The notes below the pieces were generated by a model. It saw nothing but the letters and a program-made list of their open reading frames with translations, made no database searches and was not told where the DNA came from. Positions 25,505 to 39,600 of a stretch of 64,000 nucleotides of DNA are shown in pieces. The DNA lies in the NCBI GenBank assembly GCA_002682825.1, contig NOKP01000041.1, positions 186,001-250,000 on the forward strand. The letters are read 5' to 3'. Origin of the DNA: Neonectria sp. B-13. Taxonomy: Eukaryota; Ascomycota; Sordariomycetes; Hypocreales; Nectriaceae. The translations under genes were made by a program, and so were the position numbers. How positions within the stretch are numbered: the stretch's first letter is position 1; each line of letters opens with the position of its first letter.

Positions 25505-25703
25505 TCCATAATATTAAAAGTTCATTTACTCTATGGGAGTGTGTTCATTACGCTTGTCTCTATCGATTGATGTCTATTTTACCTTATGCATCAGTGTTGT
25601 CGTATTTCTGTGCATTTTTCTCTCTGTTTTCGCTGCCCGCTTGGAATTGCACTAAGTCCCACGACACACAGTCCTGACCCTGACCCTAGAACCACCTCCG
25701 ATG
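25505..25703 (-). repeat. L repeat, partial unit d in tandem with c'
   Basis: 199 bp. Read on the minus strand it starts CATCGGAGGTGG directly after unit c' and is cut by the gap. It is the least mutated L unit: it keeps CpG sites, and its telomere-like stretch reads CTAGGGTCAGGGTCAGG, where the other copies have TTAGGG units. It has no partner in the left arm, whose counterpart would lie inside the gap. Confidence 0.85.
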
Positions 25704-26139
25704 CTTATTCTGCGATCTAAGAAACTAGGCTATATATACTAATAGGGATACTATCTACCTTAAGACTCTATTGTATTAGCTTATGGAAAACCAATAAGGA
25801 TACTATTTACCTTAAGACTAAATTCTATTAGTTTATATTAGTATTACTAGTAGAGGTACTAAATGTATTCTTTTTAATGTATAGACTATTATTCTATGAT
25901 TAAACTATAATAAAATGATTTTAACATAGAATACTATCTATCTATAATATTAAAAGATTATATACTCTATGGGAGTGTGTTTATTATGCTTGTTTCTATC
26001 GATTGATATCTATTTTACCTTGTGCATTAGTGTTGTTGTATTTCTCTGCATTTTTCTCTCTGTTTTCGCTGCCTGCTTGGAATTGCACTAAGTCCTATGA
26101 TATACAGTCCTAACCCTAACCCTAGAACCACCTCTGATG
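25704..26139 (-). repeat. L repeat, unit c' (mirror of c)
   Basis: Inverted duplicate of 24,969-25,404. The outer roughly 190 bp was compared base by base and is identical. Confidence 0.85.
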
Positions 26140-26623
26140 TATGGGTTGGGGGGTTGGAGCTGAGGCTGATATGGCGGCATCATGCTGCAGCAGCCAACAA
26201 CCCAACAGAGTACCCTACAGATAAAGTCAGTCACATGCTACTGTACTAGCCAACTGTGTCATATAATCTGCTTCAACCAGCGCGAGTGGGATGCTTTTGG
26301 GAAATAGCCGACCGACTTCTACGCACTAGTGGGACAAGAACCGGCTACAATGTTGGCAACCGAACGGCCGTAGTGTTGGTTGGCGGCATTAATGCAGGGT
26401 CAAAAGATAGAGTAAAGCCTGACATAGTGGCATAGCGTCTAAGCAACCAATAATCCAACTTGGCCCCCTCCTAGTGTACCAACATGAGTCTGAAGGAGCA
26501 TGCAGGACAAAGCACTAGCCCCTCTTTATAAACATCTGCCTATTAAACAATACAGTCAAGGCTATCTTAAAACAGGCCTAGCGCAAGAGGCCATATAAAC
26601 GCCTCTATTACAGCAAGGCTAAC
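26140..26623. other. GC-normal block, mirror copy
   Basis: Inverted duplicate of 24,485-24,968. It has no convincing gene and is free of obvious RIP. Confidence 0.7.
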
Positions 26624-27257
26624 AGTAGATTATAATAGCATTGTTTAAGTAACTAAGAGGTCCCTTTGTCTTTATAGGGATTACTATTAGGTCCTTCCTT
26701 AGATAAGTAGACATAAGGTATAATAATTACCCTTCTCCTTAGTAAGGTATAAAGACACAATTTATATCAGTCCCTTCTACCATCCTTAAGAATAGTATAT
26801 ACCTAAGCTAGCCTTCCTACTCTATTAACTAATTACTCCTTTAAATGCTATACTTAGACTATAGTAGCTATTATTAGCTTATAATCAGTTGCCTATTAGG
26901 ATGTATAAGTTTATAGGCCTTATGCATTATAAGGAGTCTACTAATATATCTATAGAAAGGGTTAGAATTGTAAAAGTGCTAATAAGTTCTATTCTATTAG
27001 TCATAAGCTTAGTATTCTATAGTAAGTACCTTACTACTTTAATAGTCTAGCCTATACTACCTCTATTAGAGCTAATAAGTAACTATAGTATTATCCCTAA
27101 TAAAGTGTATATTCAATAGCCTTAGATTGCCTAATGTCTTTCTTATTGCCCTTAGTAGCTCTAGTAATATAGAACTTTAAGTTAGTTATTTCAGTAAGCC
27201 TAACCCTATCCCTACTAAGCTAACTAGTATACTAATTGTACTTAGGCATATGCCTAC

Positions 27258-27778
27258 ACTGAAATAGCAGCTAGACTTATATTACTACTCTCTATATAGT
27301 ATTACCCTAGGCTTTCTATTCTACTCTCTCCCTTAGTCTTACCTAAGGAGATAGTAACTCTTTGCTCTTTATGCTTATTCTCTCTACTGCCCTATAGTTA
27401 TAAAAGAGTATATTCTTTAGCTTTGAAATCTTTACTAGCTTAATATTTCTATTTAGCCTCTTACTCTTCCTCATTAGGATCTATATTCAGATAAGTACTA
27501 GGGCTAGGTAGGAATAGCATTTTATTATACAAAGATAGCTAGAGAATCTCCTTATAGTTTCTATTGCTATTTCTCTTATTAATATAGTATTGGTTATATA
27601 GACTAGGAATAGACTTGAATTCATTATGCATAAGTTTAGTATAATATTACTTATTGTTAAGGCTGAATATATCCTATAAATCCTTAAGTGGTTTATATTT
27701 AGATTCTCTATAATCTTCTATATAGTTATAATTAAAGGAACTAATAGTTCTAATAGGTTTAGTATCTTTAATAGGGAA
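27258..27778 (-). pseudogene. Decayed reading frame, mirror copy
   Basis: Inverted duplicate of 23,330-23,850, family unknown. Confidence 0.4.
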
Positions 27779-28161
27779 AAGCTTAATAATAGTTTCCCCC
27801 TATTATTACTACCCTTAGGACTATCCTATCTAGGACTAGCTTTCCTAGGGCTACTTCTACCTCTATTATTACTTCTATAACTATTTCTACTACTATTTCT
27901 ACTACTATTTCTACTATTGCCTTTACTATAATATTAAGTACCTTAATATAGTAAGACTTATCTACCCTATAGACTATCTAGTACTCTTATGCTCTCTCTA
28001 AGATAATATATACCTTATACCTCTCTATATATATATATAAATATAATAATTATAACCAATCTACTCTATTCTAAGATATTAACCCTTCCTATCCTATACT
28101 CTAGAGCCACCTATTAACTAGTATACCTTTTCTATTATTCATTCTATCCTTTCTTTTTAAA

Positions 28162-28678
28162 CTATTATTTTCTTATCTTATATTTTACTATAAAGACTAC
28201 TATTATAGAAGCTATAACTTACTTTTAAGAGTAATCTATATATATTATTAACTAGTTTTGCCTTAATTAACTTATAATTATTAATAGAAAGCTTATTCTA
28301 CCCTTAAGACTAGTATATTTACTATTTCCCTTCTTCTAGCTTTGCCTTTATAAGACTGCTTTCTCCTATATAATCTCTTTACCCTAAAGTGTACAATCTA
28401 CTAGTAAAATGATTAGCTTTATATTATATCCCTAGCCTTAGTAGGAGGCTAGGGTCTAGGGGATTAATAGTTTACTAAAAAGCTATCTTAGAAGGGTAAA
28501 GCTAAAAGCAGGGAAATAGTAATTGTATATGCTTTAAAGATAGAACTATTGTTTTATTAATAATCCTACCCTAATTAGGCCAAAGGTAATATAAGATTAT
28601 AAAGGAGAGTTATAAGTATAAAGATTACTTACTATTATAGTAATCTTTATTTTAAGATATAAGATAAGAAAATAATAG
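28162..28678. mobile_element. MITE-like element, mirror copy
   Basis: Inverted duplicate of 22,430-22,946, with the same 22-bp terminal inverted repeats. Confidence 0.65.
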
Positions 28679-28707
28679 CCTAAGTAGTATTAAAAAGAAC
28701 TAATATT

Positions 28708-31700
28708 AATTACTACTTATAATACTAAACTAACTATTGCTTATAGTAGTATCTAAGGTAGAAGTATCTTCCTTATCCTTATTCTCCTCTCCTTCCCCTC
28801 TTTCTACCTTAATCTTTCTCTTTCTTATCTTAGTTATCTCCCTAGTCTTAATATTCTACTATAGTAGCTCTATTTAGTATAAAAAACACTATAGTAGGGA
28901 TAGGCTTTCTAATTCTAGCTCTACTGCCTACTGCTTTACTTCTAGGTAACTATAGAGGTTATATTACTTACTACTATTATAAAGTTCATATTTTACTTAT
29001 CTTTGGATTAATATAATAGAGGCTAGAAGTTCTAGAAAGGACTAGATAGTTTTTAGTAATCTAAAAAGGTTATAGTAAGTAGGTAGTAGAATAGTAAGTA
29101 AGCTTATTACTATTTTAACTTAAGTCTAAGGGATATTTATTTCTAATATAGGTAGAAATAGAATATCCTTTTTACTATAGTTTTATAGTAGTATATCCTT
29201 AAAGGACTATAGAATTATATATCTTAGGTTATAGCTATTAATCCAAATAGAACCTACTAAGGAAACTATTTACTTAAGTAGTTATTAGCAGTAGCATTAG
29301 ATAGTTTTATCTATAGTATACTATAGCCTTTTAGTATAGACTATTAGCTATAATTAGTCTATTTAAGTGTATATCTTAAGGTCCTAAAAGCCTTAAGTAG
29401 ATAGGATTCTTAGGAGTATTATAGGGTAGAGACTATAAGGAAACTATATATAGTAGATAATAGTACTTAAGCTTATAAAGTAGTCTCCCTTTAATAGTAA
29501 GAAATAGAGAGTCTAATATTGGATCTAGAAAAAGGCTAGTCTATTATAATACTAAGTGCTATAAGTATACTTAGTACTTATTTCCTTTGTCTAATTGCTA
29601 TTGAAGGTAACTAGGATATAGCAGTTGATTTAGGACTTAAAGTAATCATTGAATAGCCTAGCTAGCCTATTAATTACTTTCTAGAACTCCTTGAAGGTAT
29701 AGTAGACCTATAGAAAGTAGAGTTATTCTTAGATTAATAGGCTTAGGTGCTTGAATAAGTAGTTGAATATAAAGTTATACTAACTATTGTATAATGGTAG
29801 TTACTAGTAGGTTGTTATCTAATATAGTAGTTTACTTAGCAGGAGACTGCCTTTCTCCTCTGTAGTAGCTTAGGCAGTTATCTTACTTATTAGGGCTAGT
29901 ATAATAGTAGTATACTTAGCTTATGCATTAATGTATACCTTCTAGATTATCTAGGCTATAGGAATATAGCCTATATTAGTAGTAGATTTATCCTATACTT
30001 ATTAGAGCTAGCTTAAAGGTAGTATCTTACTTTACCTAAGCCTACCCTAGACCTTATTCTAGTAGGACTTAACCTTGGCTAGGAAGTGTTTATAGTAGGC
30101 TTAGGCAATCTCCTTAGTAGTGAGCCTTATAGCCTAGTTAGCTAATTGTTCTACCTTATGGTTATACTCCTTATTAAAGGCCAGTTAGGCCTACTAGAGC
30201 TACTTCTAGAGCAAGAACTTAATAGTAATCTATAAGGTAATAAGAGCCTATACATTGGACTGATAGGCTAGGTATACCTAAAGGGGGTTCTAAGGGATAT
30301 AAAGGTTAATAAGGGTCTTAAGTGTAAGATAGCTTTACTATTAGTTTATATAAGCTTAAGGGATCTAAAGTATCCTAGATGCATTAATAGAAGTATTAAG
30401 CTTAAGATCTTATTACTCTTTATATTTATCCTAGGTTTGTATGCATTAGTAAGATAGCTAAATCTACTTATTAAAGCCTAGTATTGGTTTATTGCTTAAG
30501 GTATATATAAGAAGTTAATAGAGGAGCTATATAGTATAGAAGTTAAGTATTTGCTAAACTAAGGGAGAGGATAAAGAGGGTATAATATTACTATAGTTAG
30601 CTTAGTAAGGTAATGACTTAAGGAAGATGTAATTAAAAGGAAGAACTAGGTAGGTAGCTTAGGTAAAGATAAGAGTGTTTATGTCTTTAGTAGGGATAGC
30701 TTAGAATGGGTAGTGTTCTTTAGGCTCTAGGTTTAGTAGGATAATATAGGTTAGTAAGCTAGTATAGGGGCTTTGGTCTAGGTAGAAGGTATTACTACTC
30801 TATATAGCTAGAATAGTATTTAGATAGAAGGTAATCTCCTTCTAAATGCTATAGTTAGTTAAGACTTAGAGGTTTAAGATAGTCTATAGATACTACTTAT
30901 TTGCCTTTTAGGCATAAAGGAAGGTAGGATAGTTAAGCTAGGGTATAAAGGCCTATTAGTGATTCTAGCTTATAGAGGATAGGTCCTTAATTATACTTTT
31001 ATTAAAGGTAAGAAAGAGGAGGAACCTAGAACTAAAGAGTTAGTAGTTACTAAATATTATATTAAAGAGCTTTTTATTACAGTTGTATACCTTAGTATAA
31101 ATAATGCTAGATTATTAGGCTTTTAGCTGTACTAGGTTAAAGGTTTAAATAGGCTTAACCTTAGAGGTATAAGTACTTATATTATAGAAGAAGAAGGAAT
31201 AGAAGTAAGTTATAACTAAGGGGGCCTTTAGAGTAATGTCCTTAAGCTGCTTATAGAGGTAATAGTTATATTGGTTCTTCTATAAAAGGGTCTAAGGCTT
31301 AGACTAATTAGAGGAGATAGGGCTATTTATATAGTTTTATATTCTAATATTAAGCTAGTATAAGTATATATTTAGTTAGCTTAGGTTAAGGCCTACTAAG
31401 ACTATATCCTAGAATGTATATAAGGTTTCCTAGAGGCTAAGCTAAGCAAAGGTATTCTTTAGGTTATAGGCTTGAAAGAGTAGGCATAGGCCTTAGAAGT
31501 AGCTAACTGGCTTTCCCTTTGTAGTTAGAATAATAGTTGAGTTTGCCTTTTCTATAATAGAGGCCTAGAAGTAGGAGAGGTCTTTGGTTAGGATAGTATA
31601 TATAAGATAAAATGATTAGCTTTTGTCCTTTGCCTTCTATTGGCCTATCTCTAGCTTTTTTCTAAAGGAGTAGGATTTAGTATAAGTAATATTATATATG

Positions 31701-32258
31701 CAGGAGATCTTCTATTAAATGGGGTTAGAGATAGTCTTATAGGCTACTAGGATAATGATTTAATTATAGAGATCCTATTGCTATTTTAGTAAGAGGCTAT
31801 TTGAGGTAGTTAATGTTGTTAAGTAAGTAGCCTTAGGGAAGAAGAGAAGGATAGAAATATGAATACTAGCTATTATAAAATGGCTAAGGGGGATATATTG
31901 TATATTAATAAGGTTAAGGCTATATAGCTGAATAACTTAGTTAGTAGTAAGATTGTACTTATAGGATAGGAGAAAGATAAGGTAGAAGTTATTAAGTAGG
32001 CAAATAGCTATTAAGTCCTTAGCTCTAAGCTATATACTATTAATATTCTACTATTGTAAAATGATTACTAAGGCCTAAAGAAGGCTGGCTTATGTCTTAT
32101 AGAAGGAGAGTAGCTTGGCTAGTTAGTTGGAGAGGAAGGATTACTATTATTAGAAGGAGGCCTAGGGGTTATAGGTACTATTCCTATTATTAAAAATGGT
32201 TAGTAAGAGAGGAAAGGACTGTTAAAGATACTAGATTCTTTCTTGGATTGTCTATATA
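28708..32258 (-). pseudogene. Long RIP-decayed coding region, mirror copy
   Basis: Inverted duplicate of 18,850-22,400, read on the minus strand. Family unknown. Confidence 0.5.
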
Positions 32259-34255
32259 TATTTAGGCTTATTATGCTCTTTTGGGTATTAAGTTAAGTAT
32301 AATTATATAAGTATAATTTTAATAGATAGATAATAGGGTCTAGAGATAATATATAGCTATAATTAAATGTAAAAAATGTCTAGAATATATAATTATATAT
32401 ATTATCTTATATCTAAAGAAAGTTAGTACTATCTATAGTTTCTTAGTTATAGATAGCTTAAAGGAAATAGCCTAAGACTAGGCTTATTAGGCTAGGAGAG
32501 GGTAGTAGTAAGGCTAATAGTATAAATAGGCCTAAGGATTCTATACTGCTTAGAGATCCTAAAGGTAATAGAGGGGGACTGCTTAATATAGAAGGTAAGC
32601 CTTCTTACTAAAGGGGACTCTATAGTTGTATAAGGGCTATAGGAATCTAGGACCTAAGCTTAATATTAAAGACTAAACTTATAGTAATATAGATAGAAGG
32701 GATTAAGGGAGATAAGAAGAGAAATAATACTTATACCTTAGATACCTTAGGTTTAATATTTATATTGATATTAGGTAGAGCTTAGTAGTCTAAGAGCTGA
32801 TCTTAGGTAGGAAAGAGGGGGTATAGAGTATTATATAAGGTTAGAGTAGATAGAAGGGTAATAGAGGGCTCTAGAGGATAGGTAGTACTAGTAATAGTTA
32901 GTATCTTACTGATTATTGCTTTTGCTTAGCTAGTTATTAAGGGGGCAAGGGATAATATTTTAGTAAGCTTAAGGCTTTAATGTTTCTATTATAGTTCAAT
33001 TAGTAATAGAGCAGTTATAATAGCTACTACTACTATACTATCTATTGTATTTAGCTCTTTAGCTATAATAAGCCTTAGACTTTAATGTTTTAACTGTATT
33101 AGTAGGGATTATTTACTAGGATTAAGAGCATTTTATTAAGTTAGAATAAGATTGATTAGATAGTTAGATACTACTAATAAAGGATATGAACTATTAAGGG
33201 ATATATTCTTAGTAGGATATACTAGGTTACTACTACTAATTGTACTAAGAAGGTGAACATTTGGGTTATTAGAATACTATTGAAGATGCTATACTTGCTT
33301 ATCTTATTGTATTTATAGGTAGTATAGTCTTTCTTATTCCTATTTATAATCTTTCTTTTCTTAGGTAGATAGTATATATAGAGCTATTTTATAAATAATT
33401 AGTAGAAGAAATAATAGAGTAGATAGAGGTCTATCTATCTACTTATTCCTTATTTATATTCTATTTTTATTTATTTACTCTTTTATTTATTTTTAATAGA
33501 ATAATTATATTTATCTAAGGTTTCTTTTCTTTTTCTACTAATTATAATATTATAGAGCTAGCTAGTATTTATTACTAGGTAATATACCTAAAGGTTAACT
33601 ATAGGAAGGAGTAATAAGCTATATAATTAGACTTTTAGAGAGGTAGTAGTTATAGATAAGATAGAGAGGTATTATCTATTAATAGAAATACTATCTGCTT
33701 TAAGACTCTATTATATTAGCTTGTAGAAACTGATAGGAATACTGTTTACCCTAAGACTTTATTATATTAGCTTATAGAAACTAGTAGATATATATTTACC
33801 TTAATGCTCTATTGTCTTATGGATACTATTGCTTGTTTTAGATTTTATTAATAAAATGCATATATTAGTATATAATAATTAGGATAGAAGAGATTGCCCT
33901 AGAGGGTAGGAAAGAAGAGTTAGAATAGAGATTGAGTGAACTATAGGAAGGGGATTAAGGATAGAAATAAGGGATTAGGTTGATTAAAAGGTATATTATA
34001 AAGAAGAGTTAAAAGATTTAATTAAAAGTAATACTAGCTATAGTAATAGCTTTATTACCTTAAGTAAGATAAAAGATAAAGTATTAATAAGATAAATAAT
34101 AAAGTCTATAGAAAGAAAGAGTATACTAGGGAGTCTTATATTAAGAGACTATTATAGCCTATTATATAATCTAGAGAGATTAGATAGATAGATAGAGACT
34201 ATCCCTTAATAACTCTTATATTAAGGGACTATTACTTAAGGACTAAGGACTTATG
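32259..34255. other. RIP-decayed sequence, mirror copy
   Basis: Inverted duplicate of 16,853-18,849. No gene seen. Confidence 0.5.
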
Positions 34256-34691
34256 CTTATTCTACAATCTAAGAAACTAGGCTATATATACTAATAGGGA
34301 TACTATCTATCTTAAGACTCTATTGTATTAGCTTATGAAAAACTAATAGGGATACTATCTGCCTTAAGACTAAATTCTATTAGTCTATATTAGTATTATT
34401 AGTAGAGGTATTAGATATATTCTTTTTAATGTATAGACTATTATTCTATGATTGAACTATAATAAAATGACTTTAATATAGAATACTATCTATTTATAAT
34501 ATTAAAAGATTATATACTCTATAAGAGTATATTTATTATGCTTATCTCTATTGATTAATATCTATTTTATTTTATGCATTAGTATTATTGTATTTCTCTA
34601 TATTTTTCTCTCTGTTTTCACTGCCTACTTAGAATTGCACTAAGTCCTATAATATACAGTCCTAACCCTAACCCTAGAACCACCTCTAATA
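34256..34691 (-). repeat. L repeat, unit b' (mirror of b)
   Basis: Inverted duplicate of 16,417-16,852, 436 bp. Confidence 0.8.
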
Positions 34692-35437
34692 TAGGAAGTA
34701 GGTAGTATAAGTAAGATTATATTATTATTATTTAGTAACTTCTTTAGCTAGGAATAGATATTCTAGTTTATATTACTAGTAACTCTTTAAAGCTTTCTAT
34801 TCTCTTTTATGATTAATTGTCTTTTGTTTAAGAGTGTTTTTAATATTAGTTATAAAGAGTGTATATAGCTATAGATAATTGTATTTATAGACTTAGAGTA
34901 ATTGTTAGCTAAGGAGTGGATTAATATATAATATATAGGATTTCTTTGCTTTATAATAGTATTATTATAATAGTTATATAGTAATAGCTTAAGAGTGATT
35001 TAGAGTTTAATTCTCTGTTTGTCTACTAATTGTTATAGAAACTAGCTCTATAATATAGATAGGAAGTATTAAGATAAGGGAAAGGTAGGCTTTAGGCTAA
35101 TTAGAATATCCTTCTAGAGTATATATTAATCTTTTCTAAAGAAAGAGTCTTTTCTAAAGATAGATCTTCTGGATTATAATCTTTTAGATCAAATTGTATT
35201 TATTCTTATAAGTATAAAAGGTATACTTTCTTTCTTTCTAATTTCCTTTTTATTTTCCCTTTTATCTTCCCTACTGGGAAGAGCTTAAAAGATATCTGGG
35301 AAATCTATAGGAAGTCCCCTAGAGATAAGGTCCCCTAACTCTATAGGATTTCCTAGTAAACATTTAGCTAAGAAGTCCTAAAGACTTCTAGCTAGGTATT
35401 CTAGGGCCTTTCTATAATACTTTATAGTCTTTAGAAA
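34692..35437 (-). other. Decayed LTR-like fragment, mirror copy
   Basis: Inverted duplicate of 15,671-16,416. Confidence 0.35.
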
Positions 35438-35442
35438 GAGAT

Positions 35443-35842
35443 TATAATAGTTAGGTCTAACCTAAGGGTATAGGGTAGGTCTAAGGTATATAGTTTAATA
35501 ATTAAGTAGATTAGAATATTATAGTAAGTAATATAGGTTATATTAATAATATATAAAAGTAAGTAATTATATAACTAAGTATTAAGTAAATTAAAGTATT
35601 AATAGCTAAAGAGCTTTAAGGCTTTTTATTTAAAGTACTAAGTAAATATAGTTATATACTATAATAATTATATAAGCTTACTAAGTAATAGTAAGTCTAT
35701 TATTATAGTTTATTATAATAAAGTAAACTAGATAGTCTAACTGATATAGTTAGGGTAAGCTTAGAAATATAAATATTATAAAAAGTAAGTATATTATAGT
35801 TCTACTAATTGTAACTATCTAGTCTTAATCTAAGCTGTAATA
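35443..35842 (-). repeat. 3' LTR of mirror chromovirus
   Basis: Inverted duplicate of the 15,266-15,665 LTR. Confidence 0.85.
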
Positions 35843-36677
35843 TAATATCTTTCCTTCTATTAGTTATATCCTATAGCTATCTTTAAGACTGTTTTTTATA
35901 TAATTATTAGTTTATTTCCTACTTACTTTCTTACTTAATTTTTATATACTAATAGGATAATCAGCTGAATTTCTAAGTATCCTTTAAAATCTTAGTCTTA
36001 TAATATCCTTAAATCTATAGTAAGTAAACTGATCTTAGCTACTTCTATAGATAGTTTTAAAGTTCTAACTTTTACTATGAATATACTAGTTCTAATAGTA
36101 GCTATTAAAGAGTTTAGTTTTAAAGTAATACTTTATTCTTACTGTATTACTAATAAGTATATATATAAGATACTAGATAATAGTTCTAAAAAATATAGCT
36201 ATTATACTAATAAGAGTTATTCTTATAATAGAACTAATATCCCTTTTTAGTCTTATAGATATTCTATATTCTTTTTTATATTTTTCTTTTGCTAATAATA
36301 GTAATAACTTATATTATTACTAAGGTAAAGTATCTTAATAATAAGGAGTTGAATTTAGAAAAGGAGTTTCTTAAAAAATAAGCTACTCTTTAGGCTACTT
36401 AGGCTGAATTTGATCAGTCTTTAGACCTTCTAGAGTATGCTTATTATTAGTATTAATCACTGGTTTCAAAAGGGTATAAAATAACTTATTATAGTCTAGA
36501 GTCTTTAGAAGAATTAGAATCTTTAGAATAGGTAGAATATAAGGCTATTATTGATATTCAGTTATTAATGTATATTAATATTATTAACTAAGGTACTATT
36601 GATTTTAGATTCTTACTTTCTTCTAAAGTTATTAATAGAAGTCTTTTAGAAGGCATTATATATAAGTAAGGTTTTTA

Positions 36678-39600
36678 GCTGGTTTTTATTAATTATTACT
36701 CTTAGGATAGTCTTTCTATTTAATAAGATACTTAGTTTATTTATTTATAATTCTTATATTAAGGATTGCTTTTACTATATATTCTTTTAGTCCTTTGACC
36801 TTAGTTTTATATTTATTACTGAACTTAGTATAAATTATATCTTTTACTATCTTAAGGAGTAAGATGTAGAAAACTAGGTAAAGTCTAACTTTTAGTAGTA
36901 GGTTTAACTAATAGTTGTTTTCTAAGATTTTCTTAATGATTTTATAAGGTCTAATGAACTTATAATTCAATTCTTTATTTTATTGTTTTATTTTAATGTT
37001 TTTTATTATAAGATAGACTATATCTCTCTCTTAGAAAGATAGTCCCTTTATTCTTTTTGGATTATAGTATTTTTTTATTTAGTTTCTAATGAACTTAAGC
37101 TTAGTCTTAAGTTCTTTATATAGATTTTTCAATTTTTCTAATATAAAGATAGCTTTTAGAATGATTAATCTATCTTAGCTTATTCTATAGGCATTAGGGT
37201 TAAATCCAAAGTTAGTATATACTAGGGTAAGCTTTATACTTTTATTTATAGCTGTATTATAGCTTAATTATACAATTAGTAGCTTTTTAACCTAGTTATT
37301 CTATTTATAGTTAATATAGTATTAAAGGTATTATTTTAGTATTTAGTTTATTTATTCTATTTAACTGTTAGTCTAAGGTTAGAAAGCTATAATAAGTTAA
37401 TAGTTTAATCCTAAATAGTCTATTAATAATTACTAAAACTTTAAAGTAAATAGAGGTCTTTAATTAGAAAGAATCTTTATAGAAAGCCTATAAATACTAA
37501 TAATATTTTATAAGAAGATATAAATAAACTATTTTATATCTATTAATTCTTAATAAGGTATAAAATAGGAAAATTTTATAAGTCTATCTATAATAATAAG
37601 AATGCTATTATAAAGGGTTTTAATTATAGGATCCTCTAATAGGAGTAGTTTTATAATAAAATCTATAGTAATAGAGTTCTAAGGTTGCTTAATAACTAGT
37701 AGGGGCTATAGTTCTTTATATAGTTTATAGTATTAAGCCTTAGTTTTATAATATTTATTATACTAGTTAGTAATCTTCTTAATTATTATCTTTATCTTAG
37801 GAAATTAGTATATTGATTTAATTCTATTAAGGGTTTTATTAACTCCTTAATATTTATAAAGTAAGTACTTATATATTTCTTATATAAGTTAGTATTAGAG
37901 TTTACTAGGAACTTATTACTTATTGGTTTTTTTGTTTTTAAATAGTTTATTATTATAATATTAGATCTAAGTATAAAGGTTATTATAATTTATAATAATA
38001 TAAGTTCTTTCTAATATCTTTTTTTTTAATAGTATATTTTATATTATATAAGTATACTTTTTGTATTTTCTTCTAACTTAGTACCTTTATAGTATTTAGT
38101 AAAAGTAATAATAAGTTTTTCTATGTTATTATTATATGTTCTTTCCTTAGTATAGATTATTTCTATAAGAAACTTAGTCTTAAAGTAGTCTAATTGGATT
38201 TTTCTATTTAGGAGGTATTTAATATATTTATTACTATTAGATCTTATTTATATATTTTAGTATATATAGTATTATTTTAGTAATATAATGTACTTTAGTC
38301 TAAGTAGTAATTTCTATATTATTATAATATACTTCTATTTAAAATATTCTTTAGGTATAAAGTATAGAAGTTATTTATTAATTTTAATCTTTCTATTATT
38401 AAAGTTATAATAATAGCTTATAGTATTAGTTTATTTATTCTTAGATCCTTTTCTATAGATAATAGTATAGTTAAATTCTAAAAGGTATTTAGTATAGTAT
38501 AGTTATTATTTAATAAGTTATTAAATAGTTATAAAGTAAGTAATATTCTTATGATCTATATAGACCTTAACTTAGTATTTACTTTCTAGGAGATAGTATT
38601 AAAATTCTTTAAATGAGTTAATAATTATAAGGAATTCTTTATTATAGATAAGGTAATTGAGTTTAGTTTTATGCATTTTATAAGAGAAGAAGGCAATAGG
38701 GTAAAGTATACTATTATTGTTTTACTGTTCAATCTAAGAGCCTTATATATAATCTAATGAATCTATCTTAAGTTTAATTTCTTATTTAAGGTTAAAGATT
38801 ATTAGTATTAGCTTACTTAGAATAATATTCTTAATATTATTAAATGCTTTCTTAGTAGCTATATTCTATTAAAAGTCTTTTTCTTTTTTTATAAATCTAG
38901 TAAGAAGTATAATAAGTCTACTAAAGTTTTAAATAAATCTTTAGTAATAGTTTATAAACCTAAAGAATAATTATACTTCTTTAATATTCTTTAGTTTAGG
39001 CTATTTACTAACTATAGTAATTTCCTTTAGATTTATTTTAACCTAGTTATATAAGATTATATATCTAAGAAATTCTACTTTCTTAATATAGAAATAACTT
39101 TTCTTTAGTTTAATTAATAATTTATTATCCTATAATACTTATAGTACCTTATGAATGTATTCTATATATTCTTTTTTAGTTTTAGAGAAGATTAGAATAT
39201 TATCTAAGTAGTATACTATAAAGATATCTAAGTATTCTTAAAGTATATAGTTGATTATTTACTAGAATAATACTAAAGTATTTATAAGTTTAAAGGGTAT
39301 AATAAGGTATTTAAAGAGTCTATATTTTATTCTAAAGGTAGTTTTCTATTTATATTCTAACTGGATATAGATAAGATTATATATTCCTTTTAGATCTAGT
39401 GCTATAAAGACCTTTATTCTATAAAGCTTATCTTTAAGCTTAATAATAAGGGATAATAGGGTTTAATCTTTAAGAGTAATTATATTTAACTATCTATAGT
39501 CTATAATAAGTTAGAGCTTTCTATTTTTCTTAGGAATGAATATGACTAGGTAATCTATAGAGGACTTGGATTTCCTAATATATTCTTTCTTTAATATTTT

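Noticed and set aside
25405..25703. A real 299-bp palindrome spacer
   Set aside because: The 100 N are a size placeholder, and the 199 bp of unit d has no mirror only because its counterpart would be inside the gap.
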